Part shown: piece after piece, positions 7,406 to 15,688 of the stretch
Layout of the letters: each line of letters starts with the position of its first letter
Position numbering within the stretch: the stretch's first letter is position 1
DNA from: Actinomadura opuntiae
Lineage (GTDB): Bacteria; Actinomycetota; Actinomycetes; Streptosporangiales; Streptosporangiaceae
DNA: 64,000 bases
Direction: 5' to 3'
NCBI RefSeq assembly: GCF_030283205.1
Contig: NZ_JASNWF010000035.1
Location: 1-64,000, forward strand
Notes under the pieces: model-generated
What the model was told of the DNA's origin: nothing
The model's database searches: none
What the model saw: the letters and a program-made list of their open reading frames with translations, nothing else
Position numbers and translations under genes: made by a program

Positions 7406-8410
7406 TCAGCGCGCCCGCCGGTGGGCGCCGCGCGAGCCCGCCGGCCGCCGCGGCGCCTGCGACCGCGGCTCCGCCCCCGGCCCGTACTGCCCGGGCGGCC
7501 CCTGCTGCCCAGGCTGCCCGTACTGCCCAGGCTGACCGGGCTGACCGGGCTGACCGGGCTGACCGGGCTGACCGGGCTGACCGGGCTGCCCGTACTGGCC
7601 CGGCTGGCCATACTGCCCCGGCTGGCCCGGCTGGCCATACTGCCCCGGCTGACCGGGCTGGCCCGACTGGCCGTACTGGCCCGACTGGCCATACTGACCG
7701 GGCTGCTCGTGCCGACCGGACGGGCCGGGCTGCTCGTGCTGGCCGGGGGTCCGGGCGCGGGAGCCCGCGCCCCGGCGCCGCGCCTTCAGCAGTTCGAGCG
7801 CGACGGGGATGAGGGACACCGCGACGATCACCGCGACGGCGGGCAGCAGGTACTTGTCCACGTCCGGGATCGAGGACCCGAGCAGGTAGCCGCCCAGCAC
7901 CAGGCCGAGGCTCCACACCAGCCCGCCGGCGATCTGCCAGAGGGTGAACACCCGCGTCGGCACGTCCAGGGCGCCGGCCAGCGGATTCAGGACGGTCCGG
8001 ACGACCGGGACGAACCGGGCCAGCACGATGGCCTTGCCGTGCCCGTACCGGGCGAGGAACTCCTCCGCCCGCTGCACCCCTTCCAGCAGGTGCCGGTTGC
8101 GGCTGCGGGCGAGCAGCGCGCGCCCGCCGCGCCGCCCGATGACGAAGCCCGTCTGCGCGCCGGCCAGCGCGCCGAAGGCCGCGGCGGCCAGCACCGCCGG
8201 CAGCGAGAGGCGGGTGTCGCCGTGCGAGCTCGCGGTGCACAGCAGCCCGGCGGTGAACAGCAGCGAGTCGCCCGGCAGGAAGAAGCCGACGAGCAGCCCG
8301 GTCTCGGCGAACATCACCACGGCGATGCCGATCGCGCCGAAGGCCGCCAGCAGGGATCCCGCGTCCAGCGGGTTCACCGCCGCGGGCAGCGCGCCGATGG
8401 CGTCGATCAT
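7406..8410 (-). CDS. DedA family membrane protein with Gly-Pro-Gln repeat tail
   Basis: A 334-residue protein. Residues 1-215 form a complete DedA/SNARE-associated domain: 'FAETGLLVGFFLPGDSLLF' near residue 40 and 'ARFVPVVRTVLNPLAGAL' near 150 are the family hallmarks, with about five hydrophobic segments. Some DedA proteins flip undecaprenyl phosphate or other lipids and affect envelope-drug resistance. After a basic RRRGAGSR stretch comes an unusual tail of about 100 residues made of GQ, PGQ and YGQPGQ units. The tail is rich in Gln, Gly, Pro and Tyr, probably disordered and probably cytoplasmic. The gene heads an operon with blaI and the M56 protease. The tail codons are low-complexity DNA repeats. 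Confidence 0.9.
   Translation of the reverse strand: MIDAIGALPAAVNPLDAGSLLAAFGAIGIAVVMFAETGLLVGFFLPGDSLLFTAGLLCTASSHGDTRLSLPAVLAAAAFGALAGAQTGFVIGRRGGRALLARSRNRHLLEGVQRAEEFLARYGHGKAIVLARFVPVVRTVLNPLAGALDVPTRVFTLWQIAGGLVWSLGLVLGGYLLGSSIPDVDKYLLPAVAVIVAVSLIPVALELLKARRRGAGSRARTPGQHEQPGPSGRHEQPGQYGQSGQYGQSGQPGQPGQYGQPGQPGQYGQPGQYGQPGQPGQPGQPGQPGQPGQPGQYGQPGQQGPPGQYGPGAEPRSQAPRRPAGSRGAHRRAR
7480..7745 (-). repeat. Low-complexity 9-bp repeat array encoding the DedA tail
   Basis: The plus strand shows six consecutive TGACCGGGC units (about 7530-7584), followed by variants alternating CTGGCC, CATACTGCC and CGTACTGGC. Read on the minus strand they encode PGQ and YGQ units. Length polymorphism and assembly error are both likely here. 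Confidence 0.85.
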
Positions 8411-8462
8411 GGGATCCCCCGTTTCCAGGGACCGGGCCCGCGCCCGGTCCGGCGTCCCCGAA

Positions 8463-8480
8463 ATCTACACGCTTGTAGAT
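8463..8480. promoter_or_regulatory. BlaI-type operator upstream of dedA-blaI-M56
   Basis: ATCTACA CGCT TGTAGAT is a perfect 7-bp inverted repeat with a 4-bp spacer. BlaI/MecI/CopY operators are built on TACA/TGTA half-sites, so this is the expected site for the operon's own repressor. A TAGATT -10-like hexamer overlaps the palindrome on the minus strand, which would allow direct promoter occlusion. Confidence 0.65.
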
Positions 8481-8509
8481 GGAGGTCGCGACCGCGTCGC
8501 ACCGGGTGA

Positions 8510-10237
8510 TCATCGCACGGCGGGACGGGCCGGCGGGGCGGAAGCGGGATCATCGAGCGGATCCTCCGGACCGGACCGGCCGCCCGCCGCACGGCGCAGC
8601 CGGGACCGGGCCGCGCGGGGCAGCCCGGAGCGGCCCGCCCTGCGCAGCGCGGGCAGCGCCGCCCGCGCGGGCCATCCGCCGGCGGCGATGCGCAGCGCGA
8701 GTTCGCCGGTCTCGGCGACGTGGGGCTCCAGCCGGTCGCCGGCGGCCCGGGTCAGCCGGGGCCGGACGGGCAGGACCACCCCGCGGTGCGCGGTCCCGTC
8801 CGAGGTCAGCCGAACCTCGACGGCGCTGCCGTCCGCGTCCAGCCGCAGCCACAGGCCCCACGACCGGTCGGCGAGGCCAGTCGGGCGGATGACGGTCTCC
8901 GGGACGAACACCGCCTCCCACGTGATCTCGCCGTTCCACAGCCGGACGGTCGCCGGCACCTCGAACACGCGGTCCGTCCGGTGCCGGTCGCGGATCTCCA
9001 GCGCGCCCCCCAGCCCGGTCCCGGGGCCGATCCGGCCGAGCGGGTTGACGACGGTCCCGGACATGCGCAGGGCCCGGCCGACGCGGCACATCCGGGTGAC
9101 CCGACCGCCGAGCCGCAGCGAGCCGAGCGGGGCGGTCGCGATGCCGAGGTCGGTGATGTCCAGGACGCGGCGTCCCAGCGCGGTGCCCAGGTGGGCGCCC
9201 GGCCAGTAGACGCGGCCGTCCCGTTCGACGGGCTCGACCGCCAGGACGGGTTTCCCGGTCCCGCGCGGCGCGTAGTCGGCGGCGGCCATCGCCGCGTCGG
9301 CGCGTCCTTCCAGGACCATCAGCGCGGCGATCGCCGGGACGCGGCCGGCCTTCTCGATGAGGGTCTCGTCGAGTTCGGCGAGGTAGGAGCGGGCCAGCTC
9401 GATGAACGCCTCCCGGTGCCCGGGGTCGCGGCCGCGCAGCTCGCGCAGGCAGCGCGGCAGTACCCGGCCGACGAACCGCGCCTCCACGCGCCGCGCGAGC
9501 GCCTCCGCGTCCCGGGCGCGCAGCGCCGCTCCGGTACGCCGCAGGATCTCCAGCCGGTCGGCGAAGTCGCCGAGATCGGTGCGCGGGACGTCCCCGGAGC
9601 AGGCGAAGCGGTTGTAGGCGCGGTCGGGGACGACCACGATCGCCTCGGCGGCCGCGTAGGCGCGGGCGGTGAACAGCAGGTCGGCGTGGCGCAGCCGGTC
9701 GACGAACCGCAGGCCCTCGCGGTCGAGGAACGCGCGCCGGTAGCACTTGCCGGCGGATGACGCGTCGTCCAGCAGCGCCGGCGCGTCCATGATCCCGGCG
9801 TGGAGCCGCCGTTCCTCGTGCAGCTTCGGGAACCGGGTCCGCTCCCCGTCGCGGGACACCCGGACGCGGCGCCCCGCCACCAGGTCGGCGCCCGCCTGCG
9901 CGGCGGCGGTCACCATGGTCTTGCAGGCGTGCGGGTCGAGGGTGTCGCCGCCGTCCAGGAACATCACGTACCTGCCGCGCGCGTAGCGCAGGCCGAGGTT
10001 GCGGGCCCGGCCGTCGCCGCCCGACCGCTCCGGCACGGCGAACGCCCGCACCCGGTCCGCGGCGCCCGCGACCAGCCGCGGCACCGCCCGCGCCACCGGG
10101 CCGCCGCCCGCCTCGCCGACGATCACCACCTCGACGCCGGGCAGCGACTGCTCCAGCGCCGAGCGGACCGCGCGGGCGAGCCGGCGCGGATCGTCGCGGG
10201 CCACCACGACGACGGTCACGTCCGGATCCGGCAGCAA
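8510..10237 (-). CDS. Glycosyltransferase family 2 with C-terminal beta-rich domain
   Basis: About 575 residues. The N-terminal third is a GT-A glycosyltransferase: 'VTVVVVARDD' opening strand, 'GDGRARNLGLRYARGRYVMFLDGGDTLDP' with the DGGD variant of the usual DxDD metal site at about residue 95, and 'ADLVAGRRVRVSRDGERT'. The C-terminal 270 residues look beta-rich, like the extra domain of teichoic-acid and capsule glycosyltransferases. The start is uncertain: TTG 10237 lies 8 nt after GAGGAGG, GTG 10246 overlaps that site, and the frame stays open to 10351. There is no transmembrane segment. It may build a wall or surface glycopolymer; donor and acceptor are unknown. Confidence 0.85.
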   Translation of the reverse strand: MLPDPDVTVVVVARDDPRRLARAVRSALEQSLPGVEVVIVGEAGGGPVARAVPRLVAGAADRVRAFAVPERSGGDGRARNLGLRYARGRYVMFLDGGDTLDPHACKTMVTAAAQAGADLVAGRRVRVSRDGERTRFPKLHEERRLHAGIMDAPALLDDASSAGKCYRRAFLDREGLRFVDRLRHADLLFTARAYAAAEAIVVVPDRAYNRFACSGDVPRTDLGDFADRLEILRRTGAALRARDAEALARRVEARFVGRVLPRCLRELRGRDPGHREAFIELARSYLAELDETLIEKAGRVPAIAALMVLEGRADAAMAAADYAPRGTGKPVLAVEPVERDGRVYWPGAHLGTALGRRVLDITDLGIATAPLGSLRLGGRVTRMCRVGRALRMSGTVVNPLGRIGPGTGLGGALEIRDRHRTDRVFEVPATVRLWNGEITWEAVFVPETVIRPTGLADRSWGLWLRLDADGSAVEVRLTSDGTAHRGVVLPVRPRLTRAAGDRLEPHVAETGELALRIAAGGWPARAALPALRRAGRSGLPRAARSRLRRAAGGRSGPEDPLDDPASAPPARPAVR

Positions 10238-10398
10238 TCGGCCCACCTCCTCGCCCCGGCGGAGTCGCCGGCGGCCGCACCGGTGAATGCATGAGGCCAC
10301 TGGCCGGATCGTAGGAGGCGGAGGGTTATCGGAACGTAAGCGCCGCGGCACCCTCCCGCGAACACCGGACGTCCGATAACACGCGGCGGGCCGGACGG

Positions 10399-11214
10399 TC
10401 AGGCGATGCGGCCGACGCCGCCCAGGTACGAGGGGACGGTGAAATCGGGCGGCGTGTCATCCCGCCGCCAGCTCTGCACCGGGACGAGCCCGGGCTCCAG
10501 AAGCCCGGTGCCGGTGAACAGCTTCTCGATCGAGGCGCGGCTGCGCAGGGTGAACGACCCGGACGGCGTCCTGGTGTAGATCTGCCCGATCTCTTCGAAC
10601 GCCTCTCCCGGCCGCTCGCCGGGGAACGGATGCGACACGATGAGGTGGCTGCCCGCGGTGCAGCGCTCCCGGAACGCGCCGACGATCGCGGCGGCCTCCG
10701 TGTCGTCCGGCACGAACTGCAGCACGGCGCAGAAGACGACGGCGACCGGTTCGGAGAAGTCGATCCGGGACTCGATGTCCGGATGGTCCAGGACGCTCTG
10801 CGGGTCGCGCAGGTCGCCGTCCACGACCGTGGCGGCCGGGCTGGCGGCGAGCAGCGCGCGGGCGTGCACCAGCACCATCGGATCGTTGTCGACGTACACC
10901 ACGCGCGAGTCGGGGGCGCAGCGCAGCGCCACCTGGTGCACGTTCTCCTGCGTCGGCAGCCCGGCCCCGACGTCGAGGAACTGGCGGACGCCGGCCTCGG
11001 CGGCGGCCTGCACGGCCCGGCCGAGGAAGCCGCGGTTGTCGCGGGCCGCGACCCGGATGTCGGTGCCGCTCTCCCGGCTGGCCGCGATGACCTTCTCGGC
11101 CGCGTCCCGGTCCACCTGATAGTTGTCCTTGCCCATCAGGTAGTAGTCGTACATCCGCGCCACGCTGGGAACGGTGGTGTCGACCCCCGCCGGCGCCTGC
11201 TCGGGACCGCTCAC
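10399..11214 (-). CDS. SAM-dependent methyltransferase, PF04672 family
   Basis: A 271-residue protein of the actinomycete-specific S-adenosylmethionine methyltransferase family PF04672 (formerly DUF574). The signature 'SVARMYDYYLMGKDNYQVDRD' is present near residues 14-34, followed by the SAM-binding 'FLDVGAGLPT', the acidic 'VVYVDNDPMV' strand end and 'VVDGDLRDP'. GTG 11214 was chosen because GGAAGG precedes it and the family normally starts just before the MYDY motif. A TATAGG -10 lies upstream at about 11253. The substrate of this family is poorly known. The gene is single and divergent from the DUF72 gene. Confidence 0.9.
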   Translation of the reverse strand: MSGPEQAPAGVDTTVPSVARMYDYYLMGKDNYQVDRDAAEKVIAASRESGTDIRVAARDNRGFLGRAVQAAAEAGVRQFLDVGAGLPTQENVHQVALRCAPDSRVVYVDNDPMVLVHARALLAASPAATVVDGDLRDPQSVLDHPDIESRIDFSEPVAVVFCAVLQFVPDDTEAAAIVGAFRERCTAGSHLIVSHPFPGERPGEAFEEIGQIYTRTPSGSFTLRSRASIEKLFTGTGLLEPGLVPVQSWRRDDTPPDFTVPSYLGGVGRIA

Positions 11215-11330
11215 CGGCCACCGCCTTCCGTTCGTGCCCTGTGCGGTCACCCTATAGTCGTCAGCCCGCTCACTCCGCCGAGACGAACGATCTTTCCGGG
11301 AGCGCGGGCCGCTCCCCACCCGGCCTCCGA

Positions 11331-11343
11331 TAGCGTCGCGTCC
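11331..11343 (+). promoter_or_regulatory. Likely leaderless -10 of the DUF72 gene
   Basis: TAGCGT (11331-11336) lies 7 nt before ATG 11344, and there is no Shine-Dalgarno sequence. This spacing suggests transcription starting at the ATG. Confidence 0.35.
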
Positions 11344-12195
11344 ATGCGGCTTCATGTGGGATGCGCGATGTGGGCGCACACGCCGTGGCAGGGCCGTTTC
11401 CTGCCCCATCCGCTGCCTCCGGCCGAGCGCCTGCACGCCTACGCGTCGTGGTGCAACGCCGTGGAGGGCAACACGACGTTCTACGCGACGCCCACGCCCG
11501 CGACGGTGGAGTCGTGGGCGCGGCAGACCGCGCCGGACTTCCGCTTCCTGCTCAAGCTGCCGAAGACGATCACGCACGAGCGCCGGCTGGCGGGCGCCGA
11601 CGAGGAGCTGCGGTCGTTCCTGGCGGCGGTCGAACCGCTCGGCCCGCGCGTCCACGCCCTCTGGGTGCAGCTGCCGGGCTCGTTCGGGCCGAACGACCTC
11701 GGCGCGCTGGCGGCGTTCCTGCGCCGCCTGCCGCCCGCGTACCGGTACGCCGCCGAGGTCCGGCACCGCGCGTTCTTCGAGGACCCGCGCCGCGCGCGCG
11801 ACCTCGAACGCGTCCTCGGCCTGGCCGGCGCGGAGTGGGTGCCGTTCGACACCACGGTCCTGTTCCAGACCCCGCCGACCAGCGACGCCGAGCGGGACGC
11901 CTGGACGAAGAAGCCGCGCGTGCCGCGCCGGGCGCCCGCCCTCACCGATCGCCCGGTCGTCCGCTACCTCGGCCGGGACGACACCGCCCGCACGGTCGAG
12001 GGCTGGCGGCCGTGGGCGGAGAAGGTCGCCGGGTGGTTGCGCGAGGGGCGCTCGCCGACGGTGTTCGTCCACACCCCCGACAACGCCGAGGCGCTTCCCC
12101 TGGCGCGGCGCTTCCACGACGACGTGCGGGCTCTCGTCCCCGAACTCGAACCGCTCCCCGAGCCCCTCCCGGCCGAGCCCCCGACGCTCTTCTAG
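11344..12195 (+). CDS. DUF72 (YecE-like) domain-containing protein
   Basis: A 283-residue YecE/DUF72 protein with a TIM-barrel-like fold. Family blocks are clear: 'VGCAMWAHTPWQGRF' at the N-terminus, 'NAVEGNTTFYATPT' near residue 40, 'FLLKLPKTITHERRL' near 70, 'WVQLPGSFGP' near 105, 'AAEVRHRAFF' near 138 and 'VFVHTPDNAEALPLA' near 240. The biochemical role of the family is unsettled. The gene stands alone, converging on the SDR gene with a 17-bp gap. No membrane segment or signal peptide is present. Confidence 0.9.
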   Translation: MRLHVGCAMWAHTPWQGRFLPHPLPPAERLHAYASWCNAVEGNTTFYATPTPATVESWARQTAPDFRFLLKLPKTITHERRLAGADEELRSFLAAVEPLGPRVHALWVQLPGSFGPNDLGALAAFLRRLPPAYRYAAEVRHRAFFEDPRRARDLERVLGLAGAEWVPFDTTVLFQTPPTSDAERDAWTKKPRVPRRAPALTDRPVVRYLGRDDTARTVEGWRPWAEKVAGWLREGRSPTVFVHTPDNAEALPLARRFHDDVRALVPELEPLPEPLPAEPPTLF

Positions 12196-12212
12196 GGCGG
12201 ACGTCCGGTGGT

Positions 12213-13163
12213 TCAGGACGCGACGAGGCGCTCCGAGAGCGTCCAGAGCCGGTCGGCGTGCCCGGGGTCCAGCGCGTAGGGCAGGTAGTGGCCGCGCGGC
12301 GGGTCGCCTTCCCCGGTCCACGGCTCGGCGATCGCGCAGTCGTCGAGGTACCGGCCGCCCACGCCTTCGAGCTCCGGTGCGACCGCCGCCCAGACGGAGG
12401 TGGCCGCGCCCTGCGCGGGGGTCTTCCAGCCGGGCGGTTCGACCGGGTGGCCGAACTCGTCCGCCCAGCCCATCTCCTGCAGCCGGTCCAGCGTGATGTG
12501 ACGTTGCAGCCCCGTCATGATGCCGCCCGGCATCACGGCGTTGCAGGTGATGCCCTCCCCCGCGTAGCGCGCGGTCAGGCCGACCGCGAACAGGGCGTTG
12601 GCCGTCTTCGACTGCCCGTAGGCGACCCACGGGTCGTACGGGCGGCGTTCGAAGTTGGGGTCGTCGAAGTCGATGTCGCTCCGGCGGTGCGCGCGCGATG
12701 ACAGCGACACCACCCGCGCCGTGCCCGCCGCGCGCAGCGCGGGCAGCAGGCCCGTCGTGAACGCGAAGTGGCCGAGGTGGTTGGTGCCGAACTGCGACTC
12801 GAACCCGTCGGCGGTGCGGGTCAGCGGCGTCGCCATGATCCCGGCGTTGGCGACCAGGATGTGCAGCGGCCGGCCGGTCGCCACGTGCCGCTCCGTCCAC
12901 CGCCTGACGGACTCCAGCGAGCCGAGGTCGAGCGGCCGGAACACGACCAGCTCGTTGCCCGTCTCCTTGCGCAGCAGCTCCGCGGCCCGCTCCCCGTTGT
13001 CGGGGTTCCGGCCCGCCAGCACGACGCGCGCGCCCGCCGCGGCCAGGGCGCGCGCGGTCTCGGCGCCGAGGCCGGACGCTCCGCCGGTCACGATCGCCTC
13101 CTTGCCGGTCAGGTCGTGGCCGGCGACCACGTCGGCGGCGGTCGAGGACGCTCCGTAGGTCAT
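12213..13163 (-). CDS. SDR family NAD(P)-dependent oxidoreductase (retinol dehydrogenase-like)
   Basis: A 316-residue SDR of the extended retinol-dehydrogenase/WWOX-like type. 'VTGGASGLGAETARAL' (residues 26-41) is the cofactor loop, 'ILVANAGIM' is the NAG motif, Ser is in 'VVSLSSRAHRR', and the catalytic pair sits in 'YGQSKTAN'. The longer C-terminal part (GGIMTGLQ and beyond) matches the WWOX-like length. ATG 13163 is preceded by GAGGAG with 6-nt spacing. It is divergent from the XRE regulator across 123 bp, so that regulator may control it. Many regulators of this kind in actinomycetes sit beside an oxidoreductase. Confidence 0.9.
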   Translation of the reverse strand: MTYGASSTAADVVAGHDLTGKEAIVTGGASGLGAETARALAAAGARVVLAGRNPDNGERAAELLRKETGNELVVFRPLDLGSLESVRRWTERHVATGRPLHILVANAGIMATPLTRTADGFESQFGTNHLGHFAFTTGLLPALRAAGTARVVSLSSRAHRRSDIDFDDPNFERRPYDPWVAYGQSKTANALFAVGLTARYAGEGITCNAVMPGGIMTGLQRHITLDRLQEMGWADEFGHPVEPPGWKTPAQGAATSVWAAVAPELEGVGGRYLDDCAIAEPWTGEGDPPRGHYLPYALDPGHADRLWTLSERLVAS

Positions 13164-13286
13164 CGCATTCTCCTCGGATCGGTGATGCCACGAGGCTCCC
13201 GCTCGGCGCGGCGCCGCGTCAGGGCGCGCTGTTCCTGGCAGTGACGGGGCTACCCACACCGCCGCGGCGCCTGCGAGACTCGACGG

Positions 13287-14156
13287 GTGGACAGGTCGAA
13301 CGGGCTCGGCGGCTTCCTGCGGGCCCGCCGCGGACGGCTGCGGCCGTCCGACGTCGGGCTTCCCGAGGGGACGGGCCTCCGCCGCATCCCCGGGCTGCGG
13401 CGCGAGGAGCTGGCCGCGCTGTCCGGAGTGAGCATCGACTACTACATCCGGCTGGAACAGGGCAAGGAGACCAACCCGAGCAACGCCGTGCTCGACGCCC
13501 TCGCCCGCGCGCTGATGCTGGACGAGGAGGAGCACGCCCACCTGTACGCGCTCGCCAACCACGCCGCGCACCGCACGTTCCCGGCACGGCGCCGCGACGC
13601 CCCGGACGTGCGTCCCGCGATCCGGCTGCTGCTCGACAACCTCCGCCCGTGCCCCGCGTACGCGCTGACCGCGACCAGCGACGTCCTGGCGGGCAACCCG
13701 GAGGCGTTCGCCCTCTTCGCGGGCATCGCCGACTGGCCGGAGCACCGCCGCAACACCATCCGGTACGTCTTCCTGCATCCGGTGGCCCGCGACCTGTTCC
13801 CCGACTGGGACCATTCGGCCCGCCGGTGCGTCGCGAACCTGCGCGGCGTCCTGGCCGCCGACCCGCAGGCACCGGGCCTCGATCCTCTGGTGGACGAGCT
13901 CACCGCGCAGAGCGCGGAGTTCGCCCGCCTCTGGAACCGCTACGACGTGCGGGACCGGCGCAGCGAGAAGAAGTCCTTCCACCACCCTGTCGCCGGGGCC
14001 ATGACCCTCGACTACGAGGTGCTGCGGGTCAGCAACACCGGCGTGCGTCTCGCGGTCTACCAGGCCCCGCCCGGCACGCCCGACCGCGACGCCCTCACTC
14101 TGCTGTCCCTGGCGACGGACCCCGCCTACACCGGCCAGGATCACCGCCGCGTATGA
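13287..14156 (+). CDS. XRE-family regulator with MmyB-like ligand-binding domain
   Basis: A 289-residue protein. The N-terminal helix-turn-helix (about residues 9-80: 'GLRREELAALSGVSIDYYIRLEQGK') is followed by an MmyB-like PAS-related domain (about 105-270) with the signatures 'ALTATSDVLAGNPEAFALF', 'RNTIRYVFLHP' and 'FHHPVAGAMTLDYEVL'. Such regulators typically bind a small hydrophobic ligand or fatty acid and control an adjacent oxidoreductase. GTG 13287 is the first start before the helix-turn-helix. The stop codon overlaps the ATG of the FAD oxidoreductase (ATGA), so the two are translationally coupled. It is also divergent from an SDR gene. Confidence 0.9.
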   Translation: MDRSNGLGGFLRARRGRLRPSDVGLPEGTGLRRIPGLRREELAALSGVSIDYYIRLEQGKETNPSNAVLDALARALMLDEEEHAHLYALANHAAHRTFPARRRDAPDVRPAIRLLLDNLRPCPAYALTATSDVLAGNPEAFALFAGIADWPEHRRNTIRYVFLHPVARDLFPDWDHSARRCVANLRGVLAADPQAPGLDPLVDELTAQSAEFARLWNRYDVRDRRSEKKSFHHPVAGAMTLDYEVLRVSNTGVRLAVYQAPPGTPDRDALTLLSLATDPAYTGQDHRRV

Positions 14157-15688
14157 CCGCCTACGACGTCGTCGTCGCCGGTGGCGGCCACAACGGTCTC
14201 GTCGCCGCCGCTTATCTCGCGGGCGCGGGCCGCCGGGTGCTGGTGCTGGAACGGCTCCCTCATCTCGGCGGGCTGGCCGTGTCGGCGCGGCCCTTTCCCG
14301 GCGTGGACGCGCGGGTCTCCCGGTACTCCTACCTGGTCAGCCTGCTGCCGACGAAGATCGTCCGGGATCTGGGGCTGCCGGTCGAGCTGCGGCGGCGCCG
14401 GTTCGCGTCGTACACGCCGTCCGGCGGCACGGGCGTGCTGGTCGACGACGCCGACGGCGCCCGCACCGCCGCGTCGTTCGCGTCCGTCACCGGCGACGAC
14501 CGGGACCACACCGCATGGCTCGCCTTCTATGGGGCCGCCGGTGACGTCGCGCGGCGCGTCGCGCCCACGCTGCTGGAACCGCTGCCCAGCCGTGCGGACC
14601 TGCGCGCAGCGGTCGGCTCCGGCGAGGCGTGGCGGCTGTTCTTCGAGCGTCCGATCGGCGTGTCGGTGGACGAGCGGTTCCACCACGACACGGTGCGCGG
14701 GATCGTGCTGACCGACGCCCTGATCGGCACCTTCGCCGATCCGGCGGACCCGTCGCTGCTCGCGAACCGCTGCCTGCTCTACCACGTGATCGGGAACGGC
14801 ACCGGCGACTGGAACGTGCCGGTCGGCGGGATGGGCGCGGTGACGGAGGCGCTCGCCGCCACGGCGCGAGCGGCGGGCGCGGAGCTGCGCACCGGCATGG
14901 AGGTCCTCGCGATCGACCCGGCATCGGGCGAGGTGGCCTTCCGCGGCGAGGACGGCGCCGAGCACACGGTCACCGGGCACCGGATCCTCGCCGCGCTGCC
15001 TCCGGCGGTGCTGTCCCGGCTCCTCGGCGAGCCCCCGCACGATCCGCCGGAGGGCTCGCAGCTGAAGGTGAACATGGTGCTCGCCCGCCTGCCTCGGCTG
15101 CGCGACCCGTCGGTCCGTCCCGAGGAGGCGTTCGGCGGCACCTTCCACATCAACGAGGGACGCGACCAGCTCGCCGCCGCCTACGCGCAGGCGGCGGCCG
15201 GGACGATCCCCGCCGTTCCCCCGGCGGAGGTGTACTGCCACTCCCTGACGGACCCGTCGATCCTGGGCGCGGACCTGCGCCAGTCGGGAGCGCACACCCT
15301 GACGCTGTTCGGCCTGTACATGCCCGCCCGGCTGTTCCGCTCCGATCCCGCGCGGGCGCGCGACGAGGCGCTGCGCGCGACGCTCGCCTCGTTCGATTCC
15401 GTGCTCGCCGAGCCGATCGAGGACTGCCTGCTGCGCGCACCGGACGGCACCCCCTGCCTGGAGGTGAAGACGCCCGTCGACCTCGAACGCGACGCGGGCC
15501 TGCCCGGCGGCCACATCTTCCACCGCGATCTCTCCTGGCCCTACGCGGAGGACGGGCCCGCCGGCCGGTGGGGCGTCGAGACCGCTCACCCGCGCCTGCT
15601 GCTGTGCGGCGCGGGCGCCCGCCGCGGCGGGGGCGTGAGCGGCATCCCCGGCCACAACGCCGCCCGCGCCGTCCTCGAAGCGCGCTAG
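14153..15688 (+). CDS. PYROXD2/phytoene-desaturase-like FAD oxidoreductase
   Basis: A 511-residue flavoprotein. The dinucleotide fold 'VVVAGGGHNGLVAAAYLAGAG' starts at residue 5, followed by the ERLPHLGG adenine-ribose acid. A middle block 'YHVIGNGTGDWNVPVGGMGAVTEALA' and a C-terminal 'LLLCGAGARRGGGVSGIPGHNAARAVL' close the FAD site, as in pyridine nucleotide-disulfide oxidoreductase domain 2 and CrtI-like proteins. It overlaps the upstream regulator by 4 bp. The terminal CTAG gives it and the convergent acyl-CoA dehydrogenase overlapping TAG stops. No carotenoid genes are nearby, so a carotenoid role is unlikely; the substrate is unknown. Confidence 0.88.
   Translation: MTAYDVVVAGGGHNGLVAAAYLAGAGRRVLVLERLPHLGGLAVSARPFPGVDARVSRYSYLVSLLPTKIVRDLGLPVELRRRRFASYTPSGGTGVLVDDADGARTAASFASVTGDDRDHTAWLAFYGAAGDVARRVAPTLLEPLPSRADLRAAVGSGEAWRLFFERPIGVSVDERFHHDTVRGIVLTDALIGTFADPADPSLLANRCLLYHVIGNGTGDWNVPVGGMGAVTEALAATARAAGAELRTGMEVLAIDPASGEVAFRGEDGAEHTVTGHRILAALPPAVLSRLLGEPPHDPPEGSQLKVNMVLARLPRLRDPSVRPEEAFGGTFHINEGRDQLAAAYAQAAAGTIPAVPPAEVYCHSLTDPSILGADLRQSGAHTLTLFGLYMPARLFRSDPARARDEALRATLASFDSVLAEPIEDCLLRAPDGTPCLEVKTPVDLERDAGLPGGHIFHRDLSWPYAEDGPAGRWGVETAHPRLLLCGAGARRGGGVSGIPGHNAARAVLEAR

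Noticed and set aside
7480..7745. Repeat array considered as a CRISPR or integron repeat
   Set aside because: Units are 9 bp, contiguous, in frame with DedA, and there are no spacers or cas genes.
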